Source of the DNA: Liolophura sinensis
Lineage: Eukaryota > Mollusca > Polyplacophora > Chitonida > Chitonidae
Length of the DNA stretch: 64,000 nt
Direction: 5' to 3'
Assembly (NCBI RefSeq): GCF_032854445.1
Contig: NC_088300.1
Location: 6,016,001 to 6,080,000, forward strand
Part shown: positions 11,530 through 23,900 of the stretch, piece by piece
How the letters are laid out: each line of letters begins with the position of its first letter
Numbering within the stretch: position 1 is the first letter of the stretch
Position numbers and translations under genes: made by a program
Notes under the pieces: generated by a model
What the model was told of the DNA's origin: nothing
Database searches by the model: none
Seen by the model: only the letters and a program-made list of their open reading frames with translations

Positions 11530-12339
11530 CCCTCACTCATAGTAGTCGCTCTTCTGGCCTATAATAGAAACATTTGTTTTCTTTATATCATGGCCACTCT
11601 GACAGGGGTGTGAAAGCACAACAGAATCATTTTCGTTACAGTCCGGTCTTGTATGTTGGGAAAGGTGTAAATGTAGTGGCTGTTGTGTCTCCCCCAATGT
11701 AAATTTCTTCACAGTTAACATTTTTACACTTCATTTCATACATAACATTGTTCTGTTTGGTGTTTGTTGGGTTTTCTTTTACACGAACAATGGCCTGTTG
11801 AATTTTGCCAACTGGTAAGATCCGCAATTCATACCGTTGATGGATGCGTTTCAGTTTTTCTGACAATCCATAATTGAAAGGGATAGAGACCTTTGTTCGG
11901 GATGTGGTTTGTATGAATGAGTCGAATGCCTTGTGAAATGTACATTGTTTGTATCCACAATTCTGTATACTCTCTGTGTTGTTCTCTTGTATTTTGTCCT
12001 CTTCACTAGTGACAAGAACATCTACCCGATTCATCAGTTTTGATACTTTCTTAGTTCATTGACGGCAAGTGTTAAAGGTCGTTTTGGGATTTGGCCTTGC
12101 GAGTATTGGCCTGGACGTCCATTTCGATTGACTTTTGTATACGAATTTCTGTTTCGATGCATAGACGAAAAATACATATTCATCCGTTTAGCTAGTAAAT
12201 TTGCATTATTGAAATGCAAAATGTTTCGAAATTTTGAGGCTTTTATTTTCCAGTGATTAATCTCATGACTGGGGAGCTTCAAATATTTGCCAGACTGGGA
12301 GAGACGGTTAGAAAAAATATTCAAACAGGAAAAACCCAC
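11530..12339 (-). pseudogene. Penelope-like retroelement C-terminal remnant (GIY-YIG endonuclease region)
   Basis: The minus-strand frames at 11636-12034 and 11533-11721 together resemble the end of Penelope-like polyproteins. A basic linker (YELRILPVGKIQQAIVRVK) is followed by the cysteine-containing NVMYEMKCKNVNCEEIYIGG, which corresponds to the usual 'VVY.I.C..C...YIGET' start of a GIY-YIG nuclease. The next conserved part (LGETQQPLHLHLSQH) is in another frame, so a frameshift lies inside the nuclease near 11690-11715. The frame 12034-12339 just upstream may be more of the same polyprotein but lacks clear reverse transcriptase motifs. The reverse transcriptase core is not seen. The family assignment rests on the YIG region and its cysteines. 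Confidence 0.6.
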
Positions 12340-12402
12340 ACAGTGCTTTCAGTGTGTCAGTTATTTCTTTTTAAATTTTTTTTATTTTTGTTTTTCAATA
12401 TG

Positions 12403-12540
12403 TCGTGCTCATGAGATAATTGGCCAAAAGAAATGAACAATTAAGTCGTGCGCACGACATCTATGTTATAAGTCTTGTGCACGAGATCTTTGGTAAGTCG
12501 TCCTCACTACTTAATAAAAATCTCGTGCACACGGCATAAC
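12403..12540. repeat. Cluster of imperfect palindromes around TCGTGCGCACGA
   Basis: Four to five related units, each starting TAAGTC or TGTC and carrying a palindromic core (GTCGTGCTCATGAG, GTCGTGCGCACGAC, CTTGTGCACGAG, TCTCGTGCACACG), are spaced by roughly 25-45 bp. They do not form an ORF or a known RNA. Confidence 0.6.
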
Positions 12541-13004
12541 TGCTATGTTTTTAAGTGATGTCATCACACACCTGAGTGGATATACATATCAACTTTGCTC
12601 TCCAATATGGCTTTGTAATATGTGTAACCCAGTGATCCCATCGCACCTTTCCCATGCCCCCATTGTCACCCAACCATGTCCCTATCACCCCACTCCCCAA
12701 ACACACGGTGCTTTTACTTGTCATACGATACATCCAATGATAATTCTCACAGTGCTCAAGGCCAAGGAATTCAATAGTTTTCAGGAAAATTGTTCATCCA
12801 TACACTTGCTCATGCGTACGGTATGTTATTCGATAGCTTGGGGGTTTTTAATTACAACAGAAAACTTTCCGACATCCGCTTCTCGTACACTTGAACATTA
12901 TTTCACTGACATACTTTAGACAGTAGGTTGCACATCTGAACTGACGCTGTGTGTCACATAACAATGAACTGATCGTATAAAGCCATGAGGCCTGCCGTAT
13001 CGTA

Positions 13005-13075
13005 TGTATGTTTGCGCTGTAACGTCGTACTTAATATTTTTTTCAGTCATATGACGACGAGGAGTCCACCATTTT
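13005..13075 (+). repeat. Dispersed repeat, copy 1
   Basis: The core GTCGTACTTAATATTTTTTT followed by CAGTCATATGACGACGAGGA matches 46735-46790 (GTCGCACTTAACAATTTTTT, CAGTCATGCAGCAACGAGGG). This looks like a dispersed element end; the class is unknown. Confidence 0.55.
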
Positions 13076-13609
13076 TACTCCTGTGTTTTTTCAGGTCTTT
13101 ATGCAGCAATAATAAGGAATGGTTATCGGATTAGGGGACGGAAAATGAATAAAGCGAATTATAACGTATGACAATGAAAAGGAAAAGAAAACATAGCTCA
13201 AGGCTCAAGGTATAAATGGATTTTAGCACAATTTGTATACATTTATCTATGTCCAATATGCTTTGTACACTGGGCTAGGGCAGGGCTTCTTTCAAGATTC
13301 ACTCGCCATATTATCTTTCACGCGCCCAGTCTAGCAACAGGCATCGCCCGCATACCACGCGGTTCATTTTCCTTAAACAGGCTGCTCATCGCATGGAAAC
13401 CTTCAATGACTGATAGCTAGGTTGTGGATTTGTACTTTCTTTGTACAAAGGTTGCCTACATCTTTTATTGTAAACTTGTTACATTACGTAACTGACACAC
13501 TTTTTATAGTATTTATAGTTGAAATGACTCAATATACTGTGTGTAGTCCTGACAATTTCTCAGTTGTATCTAGCTCTGTAGAGCTGTGAATACATATACT
13601 GTCACAGCC

Positions 13610-14906
13610 CTGTGTTACAACCAATGGTGATACAAAATTCCAGTAATGAAATAACTCAGAAAAATCAAACGGTAGTGAAATAAAAAGTGCCTAGTAATGA
13701 AATAAAACCACTAATGAACCAGTTATGAAATGCCAGTCCTGAAGTTCAAAACAACCAGTGGTGACATAATAAGACTTTTTCATTACTGGCTGATTTTGCT
13801 GGTTTTCATCGATTTAACGATTTTATCAGACCGTGTATTTTGCAAAGTGAATCAATTTTCCATTTCCAGTGAAATGAAAGTTCAAAGAGTTAAAGTTGTT
13901 ACATAGGCGTTAACGTCCGCGTTCCACACCTCTTCACGCCCAGAACGAGATTGCATAACATTTCACGAGATTTCACAGCATTTCATGAATTTTTAAGAGA
14001 ATTCGGGAGATTTCACGAAATGTGAAGATTTCACAAGATACTCCGAATTTTTAACTCCGCACGTCGCCTTTCGCATACGTATCTTGTGGATACCTCTTTC
14101 GGCTAATGTGTTCTTTGTCAGGAGTGGTCGGTTAAGTCCGATAAAAAGTTTGTGTAAGCGATTTTGTGTATTATTCGATTTTTGTCCCAGTATTTTAATA
14201 GCAGGAACTGGCAATAACTGCTACAAAGCTCCGAAAGAAATTTAAACATTGCCGAAAGTATAACACACTAGTATTTCATTTTACGCTATTTGTGCAGTGT
14301 ATCAATAATACGGTGATTGCCGAGAAATCAATGTGACCAGAGTGATTTCCGAGTGAACTGCAACGTCCGGACAGCGAAATGGGTCTATAGCCAGCAATTT
14401 AAAAAGTTGAGGAATAATGAAACGCCGTTTTCACGTCAAAGATATTGCTTAATATGTTTAGTGTCTATTCCGAATTGAGTTGATTTCTTAAATCTTGTTT
14501 CAACTTCGTGGAATGTATATTGACCTTTATATGATAGTAATCACGTGGGAATCAAAGCAAAACTGATGATGAACGAACAATGTGGACACAATGTCTCTTA
14601 CGGTGGAGTATAGAAATCCAAACGATTGTACATGTATGTTGTTGTGCAATGCTGTGTAAGATGATAAACTACAAGGGACATTTAATGACTGGAACCAGTA
14701 GTGAAATAAAAACCAACCAGTAATGAAAAAAACACGTTTTACTGGTTTTACTGGTTGATTTTTGTTTCATATCTGGTATGTCAGTACTGGTCATTTTTTA
14801 TGTCACTAATAGTTTTATTTGACCACTGGGTGTTTTTTTGTTTTTTTTTTTTGGTGAGCTACTTCATGGCTGTTTTTTTTTTTTATCAATACTGGTTGTA
14901 ACACAG
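13610..14906. mobile_element. Non-autonomous DNA element with terminal inverted repeats and subterminal repeats
   Basis: The left end CTGTGTTACAACCA (13610) is matched by TGGTTGTAACACAG at the right end (ending 14906), and the similarity continues inward for about 25 bp with mismatches. Both ends carry several copies of the motif CCAGTAATGAAATAAAA in direct and inverted orientation (about 13639-13800 and 14690-14850). No transposase ORF lies inside, so movement would need an enzyme supplied elsewhere. No clear target-site duplication was found, so superfamily is not assigned. Confidence 0.6.
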
Positions 14907-15034
14907 TCTCGATCTATAAGCTTACCTTGAACACCTCTGTACTGGCCACATCATTTGGCGGCCAACAGAAGTGTATTGAAGCCAGCACGAAAAGTACAGA
15001 GGTGTTCAAGGTAATCTTATGTATCAAGACAGGG
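14902..15034. repeat. Long hairpin: inverted repeat with a 49-bp loop
   Basis: The arms 14922-14943 and 14993-15014 are perfect 22-bp inverted copies (the inner ends read CTCTGTACT and AGTACAGAG). The pairing continues outward with a few mismatches to about 14902 and 15034. The loop is 14944-14992. The outer left arm overlaps the right end of the element at 13610-14906. It could be a foldback element or a transcribed hairpin; no evidence separates these. Confidence 0.75.
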
Positions 15035-15597
15035 CCATAATGGAGTACGTAATTATACTTACAGAGCTAGGTTGTGTCATGCAGTGCTCCGGTGTCATGT
15101 CTAATTGAAGAAAATTATACATACCGGTACCAACACCCAGGGTAATGTGATCCCGGAGAGTTAAATCACGTGAGGTGCGTATGTCTCCCGACAGCGTAAG
15201 GTAAGACATTTGACATACATCTACATTTGACAACCAACAATAGCATTTAAAGGTTCAAACATAACACGTCAACCCATTTCCCATAAAACAGGTGCTTTTA
15301 TTTTCCTTTTAAAGTAGTATTTAACTGGCAGTGTCACAACGTTAGCAGGAGAATTTGCGTACCAGTTGTGTCAACTGTTCACAAGGAGAGAACAGCGAGT
15401 AAGTATTAAAGCACAGGTAAGATTTCCACTGGTCCACCATGTATATACTCGAATCTTCATCCATATAGCACTAATATTTCCTCTGAATTTACAGTATTAC
15501 AGACCTACACCCAAGGTTTTATGACAGCAGTCTCTAATTCCCATTTTATGGTTTTTCAAAATGTGTAGTACAGTTTCGGACAGTTTCGACACTATTG

Positions 15598-17188
15598 ACG
15601 TATACCGTCACTCACTCACAGGTAACATCTAGTATTTTGTCACTCACTCTCTCACTCACAGTTAATATCCAGTGTTCTATCACTTACTCTCTCACAGGTA
15701 ATATCTAAGCATTCTGTCACTCACTCACTTACATGTAACATACAGTGTTCTATCACTCACTCACTCACAGGTAAAATCTAAGAATTCTATTACTAACTCA
15801 CTCACATGTAACATCCAGTGTTCTATCACTCACTCACTCACTCACTCACTCACTGGTAATATCTAAGTATTCTATCACTCACTCACTGATAGGTAACATC
15901 TAAGTATTTTATCACCAACTCACTCACATGTCACATTCAGCGCTCTATCACTCACTCACTCACTCACTCACTCACTCACTCACTCACTCACTCACTCACA
16001 GGTAACATCTAAGTATTCTATCACTCACTTACTCACTCACAGGTAACATCTAAGTATTCTATGACTCACTCACTCACAGGTAAAATCTAAGTATTCTATC
16101 ACTAACTCACTCACATGTAACATCCAGTGTTCACTCACTCACTCACTCACTCACTCACTCTCACTCACTCACTCAATCACTCACTCACTCACTCACTCAC
16201 TCAACCACTCACTCAATCACTCAATCACTCACTCAATCACTCACTCAATCACTCACTCAATCACTCATAACATTCTACCACTCACACGTAACGTCTAAAT
16301 ATTCTATAACTCACTCACTCACATGTAACATCCAGTGTTCTATCACTCACTCGCTCGCACGCACGCACGCACGCACGCACGCACTCACTCACAGGTAACA
16401 TCTAAGTATTCTATCACTCACTCACTCACCCACCCACAGGTAACATCCAGTATTCGATCCCTCACTCACAGGTAACATCCGGTATTAGATCACTCACTCA
16501 TTCACTCACAGGTAACATCCAGTATTCGATCACTCACTCACAGGTAACATCCGGTATTCGATCACTCACTCATTCACTCACAGGTAACATCAAGTATTCG
16601 ATCACTCACCCACTTACAGGTAACATCTAATGCTCTATCACTCTATCACTCACTCTATCACTCACTCTATCACTCACTCACTCACTCACTCACTCACTCA
16701 CAGAAAACATCTTCTATCACTCCCTCACTCAAATGTAACATCCAGTGTTCTATCACTCATTCACTCACAGGTAACATCTAAGTATTCTATCAATCCCTCA
16801 CTGACATGTAACATCCAGTGTTCTATCACCAATTCACTAACACGTAACATTTATGTATTCTATCACCAACTCACTAACATGTAACATCAAGTGTTCGATC
16901 ACTCACTCACTCACTCACAGGTAACATCCAGTATTCTATCACTCACTCACTCACTCACTTACTCGCTCACTCACAGGTAACATCTAATGCTCTATCACTC
17001 ACTCACTCATAGCAAACATCTAAGCCTTCTATCACTCCCTCAGTCACAAGTAACATCCAGTGTTCTATCACTCATTCACTCAAGGTAATAACTAAGTATT
17101 CTATCACTAACTCACTCACATGTAACATCCAGTGTTCACTCACTCACTCACCCACAAGTAACATCTAAGTATTCTATGATCAACTCAA
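15598..17188. repeat. Minisatellite of about 32-bp units with TCAC microsatellite tracts, part 1
   Basis: The unit core is CAGGTAACATCCAGTATTCT followed by ATCACTCACTCA, with variants TCTAAGTATT and CCAGTGTTCT. Pure TCAC runs expand inside it (about 15830-15855, 15945-15998, 16130-16265), and a GCAC run lies at 16350-16382. The frames open across it are repeat artefacts. Confidence 0.95.
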
Positions 17189-17399
17189 TCTGCGGTCGAT
17201 GTGAGTTTAAGTCCAGCTGATTCTGACTTCCTTTCCGAACGTAAGCGGGAAGGTCTTCCAGCAACCTGCGGATGGTCGTGGGTTTCCGCTAGGCCCTGCC
17301 CGATTTCCTTCCACCATAATGCTGGCCGCCGTCGTATAAGTGAAATATTCTTGAGTACGGCGTAAAACACCAATCAAATAAATAAATAAATAAATAAAT
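17189..17399 (+). mobile_element. 5'-truncated tRNA-derived SINE inside the minisatellite
   Basis: This is the same family as 46444-46708. It starts in the B-box region (GTGAGTTTAAGTCCAGCTG), includes the conserved core and TATAAGTGAAATATTCTTGA, and ends in AAATAAATAAATAAATAAAT. It interrupts the repeat array, so it inserted after the array had formed. Confidence 0.9.
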
Positions 17400-19128
17400 G
17401 TAACATCCAGTGTTCTATCACTCACTCACAGGTAACATCCAGTATTCGACCACTTACTCACTCACTCACAGGTAACATCCAGTATTCGACCACTTACTCA
17501 CAGGTAACATCCAGTATTCGACCACTTACTCACAGGTAACATCCAGTATTCGACCACCCACTCACTCACAGGTAACATCTAATGCTCTATCACTCACTCA
17601 CTCCCTAACAGAAAAAATATAAGTCTATCACTCCCTCACTCACAAATAACATCCAGTGTTCTATCACTCATTCACTCACAGGTAACATTTAAGTATTCAC
17701 CAGCTCACTCATATGTAACATCCAATGATCTATCACTCACTCAATCACTTACAGGTAACATCCAATATTCTTTATAACACTCACTCACGGGTATCATCCA
17801 GTATTCCATCAAACACTCACTCACATGTAACATCCAGTATTCTATCAAACACTCACTCGTAACATCCAGTATTCTATCAAACACTCACTCACATGTAACA
17901 TCCAGTATTCTATCAAACACTCACTCACATGTAACATTCAGTATTCTATCAAACACTCACTCACATGTAACATTCAATATTGTGTCAAACACTCACTTAC
18001 AGGTAACATTCAATATTGTATCAAACACTCACTTACAGGTAACATTCAATATTGTATCAAACACTCACTCACAGGTAACATCCAGTACTCTTTTGAACAC
18101 TCACTCACATGTAACATCCGGTATTCTATCATTCACTCACAATGTCAACACAGTGTATCAGCACTCACTCACATGTAACATCCAGTATTCTATCAAACAC
18201 TCACTCACATGTAACATCCAGTGTTCTATCAAACACTCACTTACAGGTAACATTCAATATTGTATCAAACATTCACTCACAGGTAACATCCAGTACTCTT
18301 TTGAACACTCACTCACATGTAACATCCGGTATTCTATCATTCACTCACAATGTCAACACAGTGTACCATCACTTACTCAGAGGTAACATCCAGTACTCTA
18401 TCACACACTCACTCACAGGTAACAAAGGTAACATCCAGTATTCGATGACTCACTCATTCACAGGTAACATCCAGTATGCTATCAAACACTCACTCACATG
18501 TAACATCCAGTATTCTATCAAATACTGACTCACAGGTAACATCCAGTATTAAATCAAACACTCACTCACAGGCTACATCCAGTATTCTTTTGAACACTCA
18601 CTCACATGTAACATCCGGTATTCTATCATTCACTCACAATGTCAACACAGTGTACCATCACTTACTCAGAGATAACATCCAGTATTCTGTCACACACTCA
18701 CTCACAGGTAACATCGAGTCTTTTATAAATCACTCATTCACAATGTTAATACAGTTTACCGTCACTCGCCCAAAGATAACATCCAGTATTCGATGACTCA
18801 CTCATTCACAGGTAACATCCAGTATTAAATCAAACACTCACTCACAGGTAACATCCAGTACTCTATCACACACTCACTCACAGGTAACATCGAGTCTTTT
18901 ATAAATCACTCATTCACAATGTTAATACAGTTTACCGTCACTCGCTCAAAGATAACATCCAGTATTCGATGACTCACTCATTCACAGGTAACATCCAGTA
19001 TTCTATCAAATACTGACTCACAGGTAACATCCAGTATTAAATCAAACACTCACTCACAGGTAACATCAAGTATTCTATCAAACACTCACAATGTTAACAG
19101 TTTACCGTCGCTCTCTCACAGGAAACAG
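17400..19128. repeat. Minisatellite of about 32-bp units, part 2, with higher-order repeats
   Basis: This continues the array at 15598-17188. From about 18060 a longer block of roughly 200 bp repeats (for example 18060-18160, 18270-18370 and 18560-18660, each containing CACTCACAATGTCAACACAG). The late part also carries AATGTTAATACAGTTTACCG, which is the core of the 68-bp satellite at 7543-9172. Confidence 0.95.
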
Positions 19129-19558
19129 CAAAAAGTGGAGAAGTCTTCGATACCACTTTGACTCTATTTGCGTGATTAGAAATTAACCAGAAATGATCAT
19201 AAATGTTTCAGTTACTTTTACAAACTTTGTCCTCCAATAATCTTCACGATTCCTATGAATGTTTTGGCAGTGATCACTTGTCACGGCTCTCCAATATCGA
19301 CTGACATCTTTAAACGTGCGAAAAAAAAACAAAACAAAAAAAAAAACAACCTGTGCATATACATTTAAAAACACAATGCATCCAAAATGTATTTCGATGA
19401 TACTGATGTGAAGTAACATCCTGCAAACATCTTAGTATGACTAATGGAACATATGAGACCTCTAGTAAATAAATATCTGTAAATATACAGAAATGAACTG
19501 GACAGCGCCCAACGAAGAGAAGCGTTGCTTTGCTCCACGTACTACATATATTTCTATA

Positions 19559-20156
19559 TCGGGTGGGCATAAAAAATGGGCTGCAATTTGATGCTGCATT
19601 GCTCCATTATACTTCGTTCAAACCCTTTCAAACTTTAGACAATCAAATGGCATGATTTTGTTAATATACTGACTAATTTTTAAGGTCATAGCTTGAGTAA
19701 CTTGTACACAGGGTTAAAATGAAAACATAGCCTTAAAAACGCACGTTCGGGTGACCCACATTGCATCACCTGTCGGGGACGTATGAGTGTCGTACGGAAA
19801 AATTCACTGAGGATGAACTAAAAGCACGCATCAAGGACTGCTGGAAAAAATTACTTAAGGAGATTCGGGACTCACTCAGTTCATGGAAGAAACGTTTGCG
19901 CGCCGTCTACCGAGAAGATGGAGGACCAATTGATCTCCTTTTCAAGTAAAACGAGGAAGAACATCATTTTGAAAGGTCCGGAAAATGCGTTTTTGACTCT
20001 ATTTTGATTTTGGTCCCATGAACAGAAATCTTAAAGGATGAAATTGAAAATTGGTCTGTATACTTAGGCCATAATGGCCTTTGAGTGTGTAAATTTTTAG
20101 AGGATTTTGGAGATACCGAGTGTCAAAGTACGGCCGATTTTTGTATGCCTACCCGA
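19559..20156. mobile_element. Mariner-type deletion derivative with TIRs and TA duplication
   Basis: The left end TCGGGTGGGCATAAAAAAT (from 19559) and the right end (20131-20156, reading ATTTTTGTATGCCTACCCGA) are inverted copies with about three to four mismatches in 25 bp. Both are flanked by TA, the target duplication of the Tc1/mariner superfamily. The element is 598 bp and keeps only a transposase tail (19761-19949). Confidence 0.75.
19761..19949 (+). pseudogene. C-terminal remnant of a mariner-superfamily transposase
   Basis: The segment ELKARIKDCWKKLLKEIRDS, with SSWKKRLRAV and EDGGPIDLLFK after it, resembles the helical tail of mariner-like DDE transposases, which ends shortly after a 'GG.I..LF' block. 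The catalytic domain is absent. It lies inside the TIRs of the element at 19559-20156 in the plus orientation, which supports the reading. The exact subfamily is not clear. Confidence 0.5.
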
Positions 20157-20746
20157 TATATATCGACTGATTTCTGTTTTCTCGTCATATACTACAGCAC
20201 TGATATACTGCAGCTCTGACGTATCTCTCGATCTTGCCCTTTATTTAGGGTACTGAGCAACAGTCCCTGGCGTCATTATGCAATCCGTCCGGATTGCAGT
20301 TTGTCAAATCCGTCGGACAAAATCCGGCTGAAGACTACGAAAACATTGATTTGAACACAAACTGGAAAGGATTTTGAGGAATTCAATCAGGGTATATAAA
20401 AATACAGAGATATAAAATTATCCAAAAGTATTCAGTTATATTTTTATGTTTTAATATTTTGTTTATTTCTCGTTCATCATTTGTTTATTGTTTAAGGTTC
20501 GCCGCTATGAAGAGGCTGTTGACAATTGTTGGTAACGACTTTTTCTTGGGTGCAGGGGAAGCCCGTGGAGTTCGAATCTCTTTCAAAATCAGAAAATGAG
20601 GCGGAGGGACATTTACGCTTCCGAAGAGAAGAGAGCAGGTTTCTGGCTTCCATCAAAAAATTGGTTAATCACACAAAATACTATGATATTCTGCAAGGGG
20701 CGAGAGAAACAGAACAAGAATGAATGAATGAATGATTATGGCTTAA

Positions 20747-20781
20747 CGCCACATCGGCAATATTTCAGCCATACCGTGGCG
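20747..20781 (-). other. LINE 3'UTR hairpin
   Basis: The stem is CGCCAC (20747-20752) with GTGGCG (20776-20781), enclosing a 23-nt loop that contains CAATATTTCAG. The same structure occurs in the decayed LINE at 28151-28184 with a changed but still paired stem, and in the 60-bp insert at 33591-33625. It is probably the mark by which the reverse transcriptase recognises its own RNA. Confidence 0.75.
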
Positions 20782-20974
20782 AGAACAAGGTGAAAGCAAG
20801 AGACGGTTAAGGTTTTCGATATGACAATATGAACACCAAAAGTAAAACAAAAAGTACAGACGTGATTAAAATCGAATAAAAGAAAAATAAGATTTAAAAC
20901 TCGAAAACCAGGGATAGAGTACATGTATAAATATATATAACTGTTTATCTATAGATATCCATGGCAATTAAAAT

Positions 20975-23900
20975 TTATATTTTATGATATAGGCCAATGG
21001 CCTTTAAATAATTTATGACAACATCGCCAGCGATGCTGTCAAACAAATCATATATAGAGTTGACTGTGTAGAATCTCTGCCGAACATGGGCAAAGTCTAC
21101 ACAGTCAACCAGAATATGTTTGATGCCATATTGAGCATCACATCCAACACACTCGGGAGCACTGCTCCCATCCAAGATGAAATTGTGTGTCAGATGAGAA
21201 TGTCCAATACGGCATCTGGTTAAAACGACTTGGTCTCTACGAGACATATCAAATGTATATGAATTATAGCCAATGACCGGATGAATGGCATGCAGTTTAT
21301 TATGGACCTGCAAGTTCCATTCACCCTGCCAAAGGCCACGAATATATTTAAGAATATTGGACTTCATGTCAGTATAAGGGATTTTTATCTTAGATATGGG
21401 TTTATTTAGGGCAGCTTTCGCCTCCCTGTCTGCGACTGTGTTTCCATGGATACCAGTATGACTTGGTATCCAGCAGAATATAATATCTTTACCTCTTCTA
21501 ATTAATTTCCTATGTATAGCTAAAATTTGAAGGATCAAGGGATTTTTAAATTTATTATTCTGTATTGCCAATAGGCAAGACAACGAGTCAGTGCATATGA
21601 TTGCCCGCTGGGCACACCCAGAAGAAACATATGATAAGGCCAGGAGTATAGCTCTGGCCTCGGCAGAGAATATTGAAGAAGAGGATGGAAGACGAAAGGA
21701 AGAGACCCGCTGCTCTAAGACAGCCGCAGTCGCAACCCTGTCCCCATCCTTCGACCCGTCAGTATATATAAATTTATAATCCGTATAATTAGCTTTAATT
21801 TCAGCAAAACCTTGCTGAATTATAAGAGGATTTGTATTCGATTTATTATATCTACGTAGATCAAATATTAGTTTTGGTTGTGGGAGAAGCCATGGAGGAG
21901 ACTCCGGAAAAGACACCGGAGCTATATCATCCAGCTTGATGTTAGCTCCCACAATATGTTCCTGTATACGAAGACCGAACGAAGGAATCTTGTTAGGACA
22001 TTTAGTATATTTGTCTACATATAATGGATTGAAAACACAGTCGTAGGCAGGGTTTGTTGGATGAGCTTTAAGCTTTGTACTATATTGAAGGCTAAGTTTT
22101 ATACGTCGGTGATATAAAGAAGGTTCATTTGCCTCCACGTATAAACTTTCTACTGGTGAGGTTCTAAAAGCACCAAGGCTGAGCCTCAAACCTTGGTGAT
22201 GAACAGGATCCAACATTTTAATGTACGACTTCCTAGCGGAACCGTAAATGATGGATCCATAGTCCAATTTAGACCTCACCAGAGAACGATATAAATTAAG
22301 TAAAACTGATCGATCAGCACCCCAATCGGTGCTAGACACGACCTTAATTATATCGAGAGCCTTTGTACATTTAGCTTTAAGCATTTTTATTTGAGGTATA
22401 AAAGATAGCTTACTATCAAATATTATACCTAAAAATTTTGTTTCTCCAACAATTTTAATCTGTTTACCACAAAAAGTAAGCTCAGGGTCAAGATGAAGTT
22501 TCCGTTTATTACAAAAATGCATACCGACGGTTTTAGACGTTGAAAATCTAAAACCGTTTTCAGTTGCCCATTTCTCGATCTTATTGAGACAAAGCTGCAA
22601 CTGACGTTCGATATTATTCATATTCTTAGCTCGGTAGCATATAAGGAAATCATCGACGTATAAAGAACCCTCTGTGCCAGATGTTAATGTTTTTGCTAGG
22701 CTATTTATTTTTATGCTAAACAGAGTTGGTGATAGAATGCTGCCCTGGGGTACACCCATTTCCTGCTCATAAGAGTCAGAAACAGTGGACCCAACCCGTA
22801 CCTTAAACTGACGATCGGATAAAAATTGGGATATAAATATAGGTAATCGACCTTTAAGACCCATGTTCGCGAGGTCTTTTAAAATACCATATTTCCATGT
22901 GGTGTCGTAGGCCTTTTCAAGGTCAAAAAATATGGACACCACATGTTCATTATTGATGAAGCCATCGCGAATAAAAGTTTCAAATCGAACAAGGTGATCC
23001 ATGGTAGATCTACCTTGCCGAAAACCACATTGAATATTAGATAAAAGCTTGTTGGTTTCAAGAAACCAAACAAGTCTATCATTAATCATCCGTTCCATAG
23101 TCTTACAGACACAGCTGGTAAGAGCTATGGGACGGTAATTATTTGGATCATTATGATCCTTACCCGGTTTGGGAACCGGGATAATACACGCCTCCCTCCA
23201 TGAGGCTGGAAAATTACCAGTTATCCAAATATCATTAATCAAGTCCAAGAGAGTCTCCAGTGGCTCAGGTGGTAAATGGTTCAGAAACTTATAATATACA
23301 TTATCAGGACCACAAGCAGTATCGTGGGCCTTTTTTAATGCAGTTCTAAGTTCCTCGATATTAAACGGATTATTATAATCTTCTAAATTCTTAGAAGAAA
23401 AGGGCAATTTGGTTTTCTCCTTCTGGTTTTTAATATGTTGGAATTTTTTAGTATAGTTCTCAGAAGAAGATTTGTTTGAAATTGTCTCAGCTAGTTTATT
23501 TGCTATATCAGATGGAGATGTTAATGTATTATCGCCATCTTTTAAATGCTGAACTTTTGCTTTATTATTTTTGCCCTTAAGTTTCTGAACCATGTTCCAG
23601 ACCTTACGCATGGGTGTTTTTGACGTAATGCCTGAAACAAAGTTCCGCCAACAAGATCGCCTCTTGGACTTGAGTAATCGACGAGCCTTAGCTCGAAAAA
23701 TACGAACCTGGTTTAAGTTATTATCAGTAGGACATATATTAAAATTTCGCTCGGCCTTTTTGCGGTCCTTTATGGCTTTGCGACAGTCCTGATCATACCA
23801 GGGTTTACTTTTGGATTGTGGATTTGTCGAGGTTTTAGGGATAGTTCTATCGGCAGCTCGTAATACAAGCTCGTTAAATTTTAATATTGGATCATCTGCT

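Noticed and set aside
15598-16990. A CRISPR-like array (repeat plus spacer)
   Set aside because: Units are continuous with variable TCAC tracts, have no unique spacers and no cas genes, and the genome is eukaryotic.
17982-18796. Three 106-134-codon threonine/serine/histidine-rich frames
   Set aside because: They lie wholly inside the minisatellite and only reflect TCACTCACA-type repeats.
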